From Eudorina sp. 2006-703-Eu-15 (taxonomy: Eukaryota > Chlorophyta > Chlorophyceae > Chlamydomonadales > Volvocaceae): DNA of 64,000 bases. Each line of letters begins with the position of its first letter. Position 1 is the first letter of the stretch. The notes under the pieces are model-generated. The model searched no databases, was not told the origin of the DNA, and saw only the letters and a list, made by a program, of their open reading frames with translations. The stretch is from the NCBI GenBank assembly GCA_003117195.1, contig BDSI01000029.1, positions 1 to 64,000 on the forward strand, written 5' to 3'. Position numbers and translations under genes: made by a program. Shown here one piece after another: positions 1-10,837 of the stretch.

Positions 1-160
1 TGGGTATCTGCGGAGTGGACGGGAGGGATGGACACATCGTGTGCCCTTTCGCAGGCAAGGCAAGGCAGGCAGGCGTGCATGACTTGGCAGGGCATCCTGT
101 TTGGCGCTGTGGAGTCGCCCTCCGGACCTGGGTTGCTGATGTCCGCCGCACATGACCCGC

Positions 161-180
161 CCCCAATTTCCTATACCCCC
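161..180 (+). repeat. Intron repeat R1, partial copy 1
   Basis: Carries CCAATTTCCTATACCCCC, the 3' half of the dispersed intron repeat R1, about 30 nt before the 3' splice site at 210/211 of the M16 gene and in the sense of that gene. Confidence 0.7.
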
Positions 181-211
181 CCAAACCCCCTGGACCCTCT
201 CTGACCCTCAG

Positions 212-3200
212 GTACCTGGCGCTGCTGAGGCGGCCGGGCGGCATCAGCGAGCAGATCTGGGAGGAGGTGGGGGACCAGCACCCGTGTGTTGTCGGGGAAG
301 GCAACCCACCGGGCCCGACCGGTACCCGTCTGCGTGTGTAGCCGGAATCTGTGTGTGTGTGTGTTTGCGTGTGTAGCCGGAACCTGTGTCTGTGTATGTT
401 TGCGTGTGTAGCCGGAACCTGTGTGTGTGTCTGTGTCTGTGTATTTGTATGTTTGCGTGTGGGTGCGCGGGAGCCGGGTGGGCGGGAGTTCAGAGCCAAA
501 ACACGGGTGTGGACGTGTGGGTGTGTTTAGCGAGAAACCCGCAAAACACGGGTGTGGGCGTGTGGGGGTGCGGGTGTCAACTCGTACACCCCGCACGGCG
601 GTGGTTAGACCGCCCCAGGGGCTGACACCCCCTCCTCAACCGCTGCCACCTCCCTCATGTCTTGCTGTGCCCCTCCTGTCCTTTTGTCCCCCTCACCGTC
701 GCTCTGGCAGCAGCGCAGTTTGAAAAAAATGTTTACCAATTTCGTATACCCCCTCAACCAGCCCTCTTTCCCGCCCCGCCCCTCCATCCCGTCCCGCCCC
801 GTCCCGCCCCTCTGTCCCACCCTGTCCTTCCCGCCTCTCCCTCCTGCCCCATCCTTCCCGCCCCGCCCCGCCCCGCCCGCCCCGCCCCGCCCCGCCCCGC
901 CCCGCCCCGCCCCGCCCCGCCCCGTCCCTGGTGCCCCCAGGTCCGCGGCCTGGCCCAGCTGCACTTTGACACTCGGGACCGCTCCAAGCCGGTCACCTAC
1001 TGCACCACCCTGTCCAGCGGGTTGCAGATCTACCCGCCCAGGGTGAGGGGGTGCGCGGGAGAGGAGGAGGCAGGAGGGGAAGGGCGGTGGATGGTTTCGG
1101 GGCACTTCCTGGATGTGGATGTGCCGATAGCTGAGCCGCGAGAGCCGCAAGGAGAGCGGGAGGGGTGTGACCGGGGTTGTCTTTTCCACGTGTGTGTGGG
1201 GGGGTGCGTGCGTGCGTGCGTGCGTGCGTGCATGCGTGCGTGCATGCGTGCGTGTGTGTGTGTGTGTGTGTCGAACAGAGGAGACTGCGCGATGGGGGAG
1301 GGTATCCCGGCGGTGGAGAGTTCCACCGTCTCCGGCCTCGCACAGGTAAGTCGGTCGCCGCCGTTGGCGACAGCTGTGTTTTGCAAGGGACCCGCCCACG
1401 TGAGAGTGTGTTTTACTAAGCAGGCATGTGTTTTGCTTAGGCAGGCAGAACTGGAGTGCGTGACATGCACAGGCGGATTAGCGCCCGAAAGTTGCCCGTA
1501 TGCGTATATACTATACCCATTGCCCGACCCATATGATAAATAAAAGGCTGCGGTGTCGGAAGAACGCTGTCGATTTGGCGCGCTGTTGGTGTCGCGGCGT
1601 CGCGGAAGACTACCAGCTGGTGCGGGTCGGCTGCCTTGGCCACACACACTCACACCACAATGCTGTGCGTGCGTGCGATCCTCGCGTTGTTACCCACCTG
1701 CAAGCGTGTGTGTGTGTGTGTGTGTGTGTTCCAAGTAATCCTCCGCCTGTCCGGGTCGCGCGATCCCCGTCGCGGGTCGTTGTACGACGCTCATGGTACG
1801 GCAGGAGCTGCTGCCGGCGGTGTACGGCGTGCCCCGGGAGTTCTCCCCGTTCGCCATCCGCGAGGCGCTGGAGCTGCTGACGCCGCAGCGGGTGCGGGCC
1901 CTGTGGGTCAGCAAAGTGCACGGCAACGGGGCCGGCGGCGGCGGCACCGCGGAGTCCGCCGCCGCAGCGGCGGCGGCGGCGGCGCCCGCGACGCCGGCGG
2001 AAGCGGCTGCGATGGCCACCGGCGAAGGCGTCTCATCATCGGCGGCGGCGGAGACGGCCAAGGAGAAGCCGGAGAATGGGGAGCTGCTCACCGAGCCTGT
2101 GTACGGCACACGGTACGGCATCAGCCCGCTGCCGGCGGACTGGCTGGCGGCGTGGACGGCGGCGCAGCCCGAGGACTCGCCCGGGTATGTACGGGACTGG
2201 GCTGAAAGGCCTTATGCCCATGATGGGGGGCTGGGTGTGGGCTGTCCGGGAATGAGAGCCTTTTCGGTTGGGGAAAGAAGGGTGGGGTGGCATCCACCTC
2301 CCCGCTCTTGCGCTTCCAGTCTGCGCAGCGTCGCACCCGTACCAACCCTCTCCCTTTCAGCCCTCCCCCTCCAGCCCTCCCCGTCCGTATCGCCCTCCGT
2401 ACCCCTCTCCCCCTTAGAGTCCAACAAAGACAGCGAAACCGCAAAAGAGAACCCTCCCCCTCCCCCTGGCAGCAGCGCAGTTTGAACATGTCTATCAATT
2501 TCCTACACCCGTCCCTCCCCTCCTCCCCTCCCTCCGCTGGCTCCCCCCCCAGGCTGCACCTGCCCGCCCCCAACCGCTTCATCCCCACCGACCTCTCTCT
2601 GGCGGACGACGAGGCGGCCGCGGCGCCCCCCCACCCCGCGGTGGCGCTGGCGGTGCCGGGCAGGATCCGGCTGTGGCACAAGCCCGAGACGCGCTTCCGA
2701 CAGCCCAAGGCGGTGCTCTACCTGGACGTCCGGGTGCGGGGCGGCGGGGCGTGTGGGGTGTGGGGGGCGTGGGGGGCGTGGGGTGTGTGTGGGGCGTGTG
2801 GGGTGTGTGGGGTATGGATTGGGGAACCGATACGTGGCACAGGAGTCAATACGCGACCCAAGTTACTTACCATACATACCTGAATTGTGCGCTCACTGTT
2901 ACCTCGGGCGACCGCGTCGCCGCCGGACCCATCCCGGACCAACCAACGCGCGACAGCACGAGGACGGACCACACCCCAGACAGCACAAATTATCGAGAAC
3001 GTAGTACTCACCTGCGCAAATGGGACGAAACGCGGACGGACGGCGAGGCGAACGGAAGATGTGAGTTGCAACAAAGGGCAGACAAACGGCAGGCAAAGGC
3101 AAAGGTTAAATTAAAGAAAACGAAGAAAAGAGCACGCAAACCCGGCGGCGACGCGGCGAAAGAGGGTGGGTCCAGGAAACGGTAGACGGAAATAGCAATG

Positions 3201-6200
3201 CAAGAATGTACGGGCGTACGGGTGTACGGAAGGGCGACATCGCAGACGGGCGTAGGTTGGCAGGCACAGAAACAGGAGTTCCGCAATCAGGGAGCAATCG
3301 GTGACCGCGGTGTGTGGGGTGTGTGGGGTGTGCGGGGCGTGTGGGGCGTGTGGGGTGTGTGGGGTGTGTGGGGTGTGTGGGGTGTGTGGAGTGTGTGGGG
3401 CGTGTGGGGTGTGCGGGGCGTGTGGGGTGTGTGGGGTGTGTGGGGTGTGTGGGGCGTGTGGGGCGTGAGGGGTGTGTGGGGCGTGGGGGCCGTGGGGGTG
3501 TGAGGGGCGTGTGGGGCGTGTGGGGCGTGGGGTGTGTATGGGGCGTGGGGGCCGTGTGGGGTGTGTGGGGTGTGTGGGGCGTGGGGGCGTGGGGGGTGTG
3601 TGGGGCGTGGGGGGTGTGTGGGGCGTGGGGGCCGTGGGGGGTGTGTGGGGCGTGGGGGGCGTGTGGGGTGTGTGGGGCGTGTGGGGCGTGGGGGGCGTGT
3701 GGGGCGTGGGGCTAATATGACATGATGCAAACACAGCAGATATCACGCATATTGTTACCAATGTATCTGTATGTGTGTGTTTCTTACGCAGGCATACTTA
3801 TATGTGTGTGTGTGTGTGTGTTTTCTTAGGCAGGGGGCCGACCAGGTGTGTGTGATATGCGAGGGGCAGAGCAGCGCCCAAAACAGTGTTGCATCTTATA
3901 GGGCCATTAGACATCTACGAAGCTATTCATCCGGGCCCGTTGGATGTCCGGGTCGGGACTGACGGCGGGTCCACCTGGCAACGGTTGCACTGTGGCCATC
4001 ACGTGCCCGCACACCGCCTCTCCGCTAAACACACCCTAATATGTGTGTAAGGATAAGGAAAAGCTGGTGGGTGTGCCGCGAGGCTGATGGCCTGACTGCA
4101 GCCGGACAGCCGCTGTGGACCGAGCGAGGTCAATGGCGGAATGGGACTATGGGATGGGGCGGACTTTGAGTCCATTAGCTGCGGCTGTATTGTATCCCGA
4201 ACCTCACACAGAACCTGCGCCATGCCAACCGAGGAGGGTTGTATGCACGTGCGGGCCGGTGTGCTGCGGGGAGACGGCGGAGGAAGCCAGCTTCCTCTCG
4301 CAGGCCCTGAGACCGGCCCGTGTTTCCGGCGCCTCACCCCCTAAGGCCGCCGCCCGCTCTCCTATTCCATCCCCTGACCGCGTCCGTCCCATCACCCCCG
4401 TCAAGGCCAAGGGACCCAGCTGCAGCTTCGCCGCCTCCGCCGCCTCCGCCTCCTCCACTGCCTCACTAACCCGGGAATGCCCCCCTACCCCCTATACACC
4501 TTCCCCTCCACATTCCCCCGCAGGCGCCGGAGGCCTACACAAGCCCGCGTGCGGCGGTGATGACCAGGCGGGTGCCGGAGGGCGTGTGTGTGTGGGTGTG
4601 TTTGTTTGTGTGCTTGGGGAGGGGGGAGGGCGCGATGAATGTGTGATGGATGTGCGTGTATGGATGTGGGTGTGGGGATGGGGGATCGGGGAGGGGGGCG
4701 ACTGGATGACGTGGCTCCGCGATTAACTCGGCTCTCAACTATGATCTGATGGTGGTGGCGGGTGCACTTGGTGTCGCTAGTCAAGGCTCCTCTGCAGAGG
4801 AGCCCGGCCGGCCGGGAGAGGCTCCGGTGTACCCCTGGAGGCATCCCGTTCGTCCGCCCCCAGTCTGAGAACTGTCTCCTCCCCTCACACACGCCCCCCA
4901 CAACCCGTACCCCGCCGGTATCGCCCTGCTGCCGTACAGGCTGTTCACCAGGCTGATGCTCGACTACCTGAACGAGGTGGCCTACCCCGCGCAGCAGGTG
5001 GGCGGGTGGGGGTAGGCGGGTGGGGGTAGGCGGGTGGGGGTAGGCGGGTGGGGTAGGCGGGTGGGGGTAGGCGGGTGGGGTAGGCGGGTGGGGGTAGGCG
5101 GGTGGGGGTAGGCGGGTGGGGGCAGGCGGGTGGGGGCAGGCGGGTGGGGCAGGCGGGAGGGGGCAGGCGGGTGGGGCAGGCGGGTGGGGCAGGCGGGTGG
5201 GGCAGGCGGGAGGGGGCAGGCGGGAGGGGGTAAGGGGTGTGTGCTGCGTCCCTGAGGCTTTCTGGGCCCCTCAGGTAGGGTGTGTATGCCTGTTGTGTGT
5301 GGTGTGATGCAGGTGACTTGCAGGTGGCGTGCAGTGTGATCCGTACACACGTGGGCGGGGGGGGAGATGTGGACGTCTGTCACGTGCCTCTGCGTACGCA
5401 CCCGGGTTCGGGCGGGCGGGTTTCTTTTCTGGACACACGCACCCACACCCGTTTCCCCCCCTCCCCCTGGCAGCAGCGCAGTACGAGTATGTCTACCAAT
5501 TTCCTATACCCCCCCGCTCGTCCCCCTCCCCAGGCCGGTCTGGACTACAACCTGGTCAACACGCAGTCGGGGTGGCAGCTACTGCTGAGCGGCTACAACC
5601 ACAAGCTGCCGGAGCTGTTGTCGGAGGTGCTGCACCGACTGGCGGACTTCAGGGTGTGTGCGGCCCGACCCCTGACCGCCGGCACCACCGCCTCCACGAC
5701 CTCCGCCACCACCACCACCTCCACCACCACCACCCCCGCCACGCCCTCCGCTACCTCCACCACCACCTCCACCACCTCCGCCACCACTGGGGAGGTGGAG
5801 TGTCGCGGCACCCGATGTGTTCCTCTTCCTGGCGGGTGACCCCCATGCCCGCACCCGACTTCCCCCCCTCCTGCCCCCCTCCTGTTCAACCCGCGGCACA
5901 GGTGCTCCCAGACCGCTTCGAGTTCGTACGGGAGGGGGTGGTGCGAGAGTACGCCAACCAGGTGGGGGTGCTAGGAGGCGTGGGCGTGTGTGTATGCCGT
6001 AACCCCCCGAATATGTCTACCAATTTCCTATACCCCCACGAACCCCGCCCGCCGCACCCCCGCCGTACCCCCGCCGTACCCCCGCCGTACCTCCGCCCCC
6101 CTCCCCAGCTCCACAACCAGCCCTACTCCTGGGCCATGTACCGCGCCGAGATGCTCACCACCGCGCGGCGCTGGCCCATCGAGATGTACGGCAGTGAGGC

Positions 6201-9200
6201 GGCGGCGGTGACGGCGGCGGAACTGCAGGGCTTCGTGTCGCGGCTGTGCGGCCGCTGCTTCGTGGAGGGGCTGGCAGCGGGCAACCTGCGGCGGCGGGAG
6301 GTGCTGCGCTGCGGGGCGCTGCTACTGGGCTGCCTGCGGGACCGCTGCGGGGCGGTGCCGCTGCACCCCGCGGAGGACGTGGCGCCGAGGATGCTGCAGC
6401 TGCCGCAGCTGCCGCCAGCGGCGGCGCCGGCGGCGGCGCCGGCGGCGCAGCCCGGCGGCGGCGGACTGGGCAGCAGCAGCAGCAGCAGCAGCAACAGCGC
6501 TGACGCTGCAGTGCCGGCGGAGGCCGGCGGCGGTGGCGGTGGCGGTGGTGGTGGGAGCTATCAGGCGGTCAGCGGCGGGTGGTTGTATCCGGAGGAGGTG
6601 CCCAATGGCCGGGATGAGAACTCGGCGGCGGTGGTCATGTACCAGGTGAACATGAAAACACAAACGGGGGAGGGGAGCGGTGTGGGGGTAGGGCGTAGGG
6701 GAGTGGGTGGCGGGGGATGTGCGGTGCGGCATGGCGATTTCAGGAGGGCTGTTCTCCGATTTGCGGCGTTCCCTTTCCCGTCCTCAACCACAGCAACATC
6801 CGCCCCTCCCCTACAACCCCTTAGATCCCGAATAGGAATGTGTCTACCAATTTCCTATACACCCCTTAGATCCCGAATAGGAATGTGTCTACCAATTTCC
6901 TATACACCCCCTTAGATCCCGAATAGGAATGTGTCTACCAATTTCCTATACACCCCTTAGATCCCGAATAGGAATGTGTCTACCAATTTCCTATACACCC
7001 CCTTAGATCCCGAATAGGAATGTGTCTACCAATTTCCTATACACCCCTTAGATCCCGAACCTCATCAGCCATTGCCTGCCGTAGTGCCGTCGTCTGCTCA
7101 TCCTCAACCGCAGCCGCCATCCCCGACCGCCACCCCTTCCCCCTACCCCGCAGTAACCCCTTCCCCCCACCTTGGCAGCGCTGCAGCACCAATATCATTT
7201 ATGGTGTTACAGTGGACCCCGTGGGTCATCGGTGACAGCCGTAGCCTCCTGGTTGACCACACACTGCAGAACCGAAACCGCGCCATCGGGGCGCACCGGA
7301 CATACATATATATATAGTGGGTATATATACCCAAACCTAAACCCTACCTAAGCCCTATATATATATACCCAATTTCCTACTTCCCCCCGCCTTGGCAGCA
7401 GCGCAGAGCACCACTGGGTCTACCAATTTCCCCCTCCGCCCTCCCCGTCCCCCCTCCCGCCTACCAATTCCCTGTACCCCCTCCGCCCTCCCGCCTCCCC
7501 CCGGCCCCTTGAGGGCAGGTGGGTCCCGACCAGCTGCGGCGCAACGCGCTGCGCTCCCTGCTGGTGCACATGGCCAAGCGGGACGCCTTCAGCGAGCTGC
7601 GCACCCGGCAGCAGCTGGGTTACATCGTGTCGCTGCACGGGGGCAGTGAGCACGGGGTGGCCTACCTGGAGATGCTGGTGCAGGTGGGCGGAGGGCGGGC
7701 GGGGGGTGGGCGGGCGAGGGCGAGGGCGGCGGGCGGGGCCGGGCGAGGGCGGGGGGCGCGGGGGGGCGGGGGGGGGCGGGCGGGGGCCGGGCGGGGAAGG
7801 GTGCGTGTGCGTTCGGTTGGGTTTGGGGGGTGGTGTATTTGTTGATCGGCGGGCAGGGCAGGAGTGGACGTGTTGTGCGATGGGCGTGGTTTGGGTGTGC
7901 TTCTTTTGCAAGAAGCCCGCCCGACCCAAACCAAACCCGTTGTGTAGGTGATGATGTGTGGGTGTACCTTTCCGGACAGCGGATGGTCCGTGTGCGTAGG
8001 TCGGGTCACCGCGGGATGGGTCCCGCGGGTGGTTCCATGATCGGTGGGGCGTGGACGGGTGGGGGGGGGCGCGGGGGGTTGAGTCTAGGGTGGGCCCTCG
8101 GGCCATTGGGCGATGGCAGCCACCGCCGTGATGATGCGAGACGACCTGCACAGTTGGACTGACCTCGGTTGTTCTCCACCCTGTACGGCAGTCGAACGTG
8201 TACGGCGCGGAGGAGCTGTGTCACCGACTGGACGACTTTATGGACTGGTACCTGCATTCGGGTGGGTGGGTGGAGGGCCCCGTTCTCGCGCGCGAGAGAG
8301 TGTGTGTGTGTGTGCCGCATACACGTCTGGGTTTGTACCGTACTGCTTGTCGTACTGTCATGATGGCGTGCGTGCAGCGACCCCTGGGTCACTCGGCCCC
8401 GCCCCTCCCGCTCGCTCGTCCAGTCGGCCAGCCGGGTGCGCGTCGCTACACCATGCCATGTGCGCAGCTGATGCCTTGTTTGGCCCGCGCCCACCCAGCC
8501 CACCCAATCAGAGCTGTCAGAGCTATCCACAGCGCACGCTGGTTGGGGCACGTCGGGCGGGGCGTGTTTCTTTGCTGGGCGGGCTGACTTACCTGGCCGG
8601 CCATGAGCCGTTGTGTTTCTTTGCTTGAACACAACGGCTCACTGTCGGCCGGGCCGCCCGGGGGCTGCCGTGGGACACCCCCCGCCGAATCCCCTACCTA
8701 CCAACCAGCTATTCCCCCGCCCCACCCCTCCCAAATCCCCCTACCCAGAGCTGCCAATGAAGTGCGGACTGGTGCCGCGGCCGGCAGCGGCACCGTCCGG
8801 GGCAGATCCGTCGTCGGCGGCGGCAGCGGAGGACGCGGCCGCGTCTGGCGCAGCCGGGGCCACCGGCCAGCCGCCCGTGGAGGCGGAGGCCGAGGTGGAG
8901 GAGGACCCGGAGGCCGCGGCCGCGGGGGCCGCCGGCGGCTCGGCGGCGCCCTCGGAGTTCTCGGTGGCGGTGGAGGAGCTGGCCAAGTCCAAGCTGGAGA
9001 AGCCCAAGAAGCTGGGTGGGTGCCCGGGTGGAAGGGTGGAAGGTTGGAAGCGTGGAAGGGTGGAAGCGTGGAAGGGTGGAAGCGTGGAAGCGTGGAAGGG
9101 TGGAAGGCCGGACTCCCGGAGGTTTTCAAAATGGGCTGCTGTGGACGACGCCCCCAGGTGCCTTCCCCCCACCCCCCGATGCCCGTCCCGCAAGTCCGCA

Positions 9201-10837
9201 CGTCCCCACCTATCGCTCCATCCCTCCCTCCCTCCCGAACCTGCGGCCTTCCCCGCTTTCGCCTCCGGTCCGGACCCACCTGCGCTCTCCCCCTACCCCT
9301 GCACCGCGCCCCGCGCCCGGACCCCTCGTCGATTCATGGCGCTCTGCCTGTACCAATTTCTCCGGTCGATCCGTCGCTCTGGCAGCAGCGCAGTTTGAAA
9401 ATGTCTACTGTCCAATTTCCTATATCCCCCTTGGCCCCTCCCTTCCCTTCCCGCAGCCGACCTGGCCAGCCGCTGGTGGTCCGAAGTGCACCAGGGCAGC
9501 TACTGCTTCGATCGGCAGGTCAGACCGTTGGTCGTTACCTGTTGCGCTGGTTGGGCAACGGTTGACACGAGATGGAGGCTTCCTGCGCCCCGCTCCCCGG
9601 GGGAAGGGGGACTGGGGTTGCAATCGCTACCCCTCTTAATCATTACTACCCCTACGAGGCCCCATCCCCGACCTGGGGTGCGCATCACCGCGTGCCCCAC
9701 CCCCACCCGCACCCGCACCCGCACCCGCACCCGCACCCGCACCCCCACCCGCTTCTGACCTCCTTCCGGCCCTGCCCCCTTCCGGCCCGGTGGCCCGGAC
9801 CCCTTTCCGGCCCGGTGCGGCTGCCTGCTGCCGGCCCCGGATTGATGCGGCTGCTGCTGCGGCCGCGTGTGGCCCTCAGGAGGCCGAGGTGGCCCAGCTG
9901 CGGTCCCTCACCCCGGAGGAGCTGATGGACTTCGCCCGGGACCTGCTGACGGCCGCCCCCAGGTCCGGGGCCACCGCGGGGGCTGCCGCCGCCGCCGCCG
10001 CCGCGGCCGCCGCGGCCGCATCCGCCGCCCCCGATGGCGCGTCCGCGGGCGCCTGCCGCAAGCTGCTGGTGCAGGTGCGTGGCGAACAGGAAGAACGAGG
10101 GACGAAGAGTGCGGGGGGGGAAGAGGGGGGGGGGAGGGAACGCGAAGAAGCCGGTCTCTTGGCAGATCAACGCAGCCACAGAGACATCCCTCTCGGGCTG
10201 ATCACCGATGGCCCGCCTGCCACCGCCACCGGACATGGGCAGCCTTGGGGTGACACCTGCACTCCGGCACTGGTTGCTGGGTGGGGCTCCCGCACCCCCT
10301 GGGGAGGGAGGGAGGGAGGGCGCTCCTGACCGCCCAAGTACAGGACCGCACCCGACCCGCACCCGCACCCGCACCCGCACCCGCACCCCGGGTGTGTCGC
10401 AGGTCCGGGGCAAGGCCGAGGCTGCCCGGGCTGCTCAGCAGCAGCAGCAGCAGCAGCAGGAGGCGCCGTCGTCCGGGGAGGCCGCTGCCGCCGCGACGGC
10501 GGAGACGACTCCGGCTGCGGCGGGAGCTGCTGCGGCGACGCCGGCCGCGCCTGCAGCGGCGGCGGCAGCCGGGCCGAAACCGGGCGACCGCGAGGGCGCC
10601 TCCTCGGGGCCCGAGGCGGTACGGAAGCTGCCTCGCCGGCCGTACACCCTCATCCCAACCGATGACCTGTACGAATGGAAGAGCGGATGCGTGGCGCTGC
10701 CGGCGATGCGGGCGGTCTGGGCGGCGCGGCGGGCGGCGGCGGGCGAGGCGGCTGTGCCTCGCAGTGTGGCGGAGGAGGAGGTGGAGGACCTGATCAGGCA
10801 GGGCCGGGCGCAGGCACCGGCCGGGACGCAGGTGTAG
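212..10837 (+). CDS. Insulysin/nardilysin-like M16 metallopeptidase, 5' end outside window
   Basis: Fifteen exons with agreeing phases: 212-266, 941-1042, 1805-2184, 2553-2733, 4524-4567, 4940-4997, 5534-5653, 5902-5961, 6109-6645, 7519-7683, 8192-8261, 8749-9015, 9457-9518, 9880-10074, 10403-10837 (stop TAG). They give 909 residues matching the middle and C-terminal M16 domains of insulin-degrading enzyme/nardilysin: [61 protein letters not shown] and KLEKPKKL are family-typical. The zinc-binding HxxEH domain must lie to the left, so catalysis cannot be judged. Ala/Gly/Ser/Gln runs (exons 3, 9, 12, 14, 15) enlarge the protein beyond animal homologues. Joining exons 5 and 6 in frame needs a GC-AG intron (4568-4939). 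Likely role, from the family: turnover of peptides in cytosol or an organelle. Insulysin versus nardilysin is not resolved. Confidence 0.88.
521..543 (+). repeat. Dispersed intron motif R3 (GTGTGTTT...CCCGC)
   Basis: Reads GTGTGTTTAGCGAGAAACCC followed by GC. The same word recurs at 7896-7932 and 51201-51230 and, reversed, at 5405-5440, 24523-24557, 61442-61482 and 61884-61909. It lies in the first visible intron of the M16 gene. Confidence 0.55.
702..753 (+). repeat. Intron repeat R1, copy 2
   Basis: Full-length copy: CTCTGGCAGCAGCGCAG, then a short AT-rich spacer, then TTTACCAATTTCGTATACC. It is sense to the M16 gene, about 190 nt before the 3' splice site at 940. Confidence 0.8.
858..925. 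repeat. CCCGCCCCGC-type tandem repeat in an intron
   Basis: Nearly pure CCCCG pentamer array, with no G on the + strand except one per unit, between R1 copy 2 and the 3' splice site. It extends the polypyrimidine tract. Confidence 0.85.
1198..1271. repeat. TGCG/TG microsatellite in an intron
   Basis: Runs of GTGC/CATGC tetramers pass into a (TG)n tract in the long second intron of the M16 gene. The Cys/Val/His-rich ORFs read from it on either strand are artefacts of the repeat. Confidence 0.85.
2418..2450 (+). repeat. Intron motif R2 (AAAGACAGCGAAAC)
   Basis: Contains CAACAAAGACAGCGAAACC followed by an AAAGAG tail. Other copies: 20952-20989 (minus), 61942-61972 and 62707-62742 (plus), all sense to the host gene and upstream of a 3' splice site. 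Here it directly precedes R1 copy 3. Confidence 0.7.
2461..2510 (+). repeat. Intron repeat R1, copy 3
   Basis: CTGGCAGCAGCGCAGTTTGA then TCTATCAATTTCCTACACCC. Sense to the M16 gene, ending about 40 nt before the 3' splice site at 2552. Confidence 0.85.
3309..3712. repeat. G-rich minisatellite (GTGTGGGGTG / GTGTGGGGCG)
   Basis: About 400 bp of 10-bp units alternating GTGTGGGGTG and GTGTGGGGCG, drifting to GTGGGGG units at the right. It lies in the 1.8-kb intron between exons 4 and 5 of the M16 gene; a shorter related block is at 2750-2815. One strand is G-rich with regular G4 runs, so a G-quadruplex is possible. Confidence 0.9.
3918..3990 (+). repeat. Partial copy of the SINE-like 3' segment
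   Basis: Shares GGGCCCGTTGGA, then GGTCGGGA, then CCACCT-GCAACGGTT, in order, with 28259-28320. The two stretches are diverged copies of one dispersed element, probably the 3' part of a short nonautonomous retroelement. Confidence 0.5.
4998..5228. repeat. G-rich minisatellite (GGGTGGGGGTAGGC)
   Basis: About 17 units of 12-14 bp, GCGGGTGGGGGTAG drifting to GCGGGTGGGGCAG, starting directly at the 5' splice site after exon 6 of the M16 gene. It occupies almost half of that intron and has G-quadruplex potential on the coding strand, so in the pre-mRNA. Confidence 0.9.
5405..5440 (-). repeat. Dispersed intron motif R3, reverse copy
   Basis: Plus strand reads GTTCGGGCGGGCGGG then TTTCTTTTCTGGACACACGC, the reverse complement of the R3 word, just upstream of R1 copy 4 in the same intron. 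Confidence 0.5.
5464..5513 (+). repeat. Intron repeat R1, copy 4
   Basis: CCCTGGCAGCAGCGCAGTAC, then ATGTCTACCAATTTCCTATA and CCCCC. The copy ends about 20 nt before the 3' splice site at 5533 and forms most of its pyrimidine tract. Confidence 0.9.
6008..6037 (+). repeat. Intron repeat R1, copy 5 (3' half)
   Basis: GAATATGTCTACCAATTTCC then TATACCCCC, 70 nt before the 3' splice site at 6108 of the M16 gene. The TGGCAGCAGCGCAG half is missing. Confidence 0.8.
6821..7058 (+). repeat. Five-unit 45/46-bp tandem array built from R1
   Basis: Units start with TTAGATCCCGAATAGG at 6821, 6866, 6912, 6957 and 7003 (partial sixth at 7048), with spacing 45, 46, 45, 46, 45. Each unit contains GTCTACCAATTTCCTATACA, the 3' half of R1. 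The units are almost identical, so the amplification is recent. There are no unique spacers, so it is not a CRISPR array. Confidence 0.92.
7206..7236 (+). repeat. 31-bp word shared with 41174-41204 (reverse complement)
   Basis: The 31 bp starting GTTACAGTGGACCCCGTG are the exact reverse complement of 41174-41204. A second short match (CAGTGTGTGG on the opposite strand) lies outside both, suggesting two diverged copies of a small element. Confidence 0.65.
7368..7433 (+). repeat. Intron repeat R1, copies 6 and 7 (head to tail)
   Basis: A partial copy (CCAATTTCCTACTTCCCC) is followed by CTTGGCAGCAGCGCAG...GTCTACCAATTTCCCC. It lies in the intron before exon 10 of the M16 gene, about 85 nt upstream of the 3' splice site at 7518. 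Confidence 0.8.
7896..7932 (+). repeat. Dispersed intron motif R3
   Basis: Plus strand GTGTGCTTCTTTTGCAAG then AAGCCCGCCCGACCCAAACC, matching the reverse complement of 24523-24557. It is in the intron after exon 10 of the M16 gene. Confidence 0.55.
9007..9112. repeat. GTGGAAGGGTGGAAGC minisatellite
   Basis: Tandem 8-bp units (GTGGAAGG / GTGGAAGC) start a few bases before the 5' splice site at 9015/9016 and fill the beginning of the intron after exon 12 of the M16 gene. Confidence 0.85.
9345..9430 (+). repeat. Intron repeat R1, copy 8 with a preceding fragment
   Basis: A fragment (TACCAATTTCTCC) precedes a full copy: CGCTCTGGCAGCAGCGCAG, TTTGAAAATGTCTACTG, CCAATTTCCTATATCCCCC. It ends about 25 nt before the 3' splice site at 9456 of the M16 gene. 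Confidence 0.85.
9705..9752. repeat. CACCCG hexamer array
   Basis: Repeated CCCGCA/CACCCG hexamers in the intron before exon 14 of the M16 gene. A second short array of the same hexamer is at 10349-10388 before exon 15. Confidence 0.85.

Noticed and set aside
3111..3761. 216-codon minus-strand ORF rich in Pro-His-Thr
   Set aside because: Translation of the GTGTGGGGTG minisatellite; both strands give equally long repeat ORFs.
6821..7058. Regularly spaced direct repeats as a CRISPR array
   Set aside because: Units are identical over their full 45/46 bp, with no unique spacers, in an algal intron.
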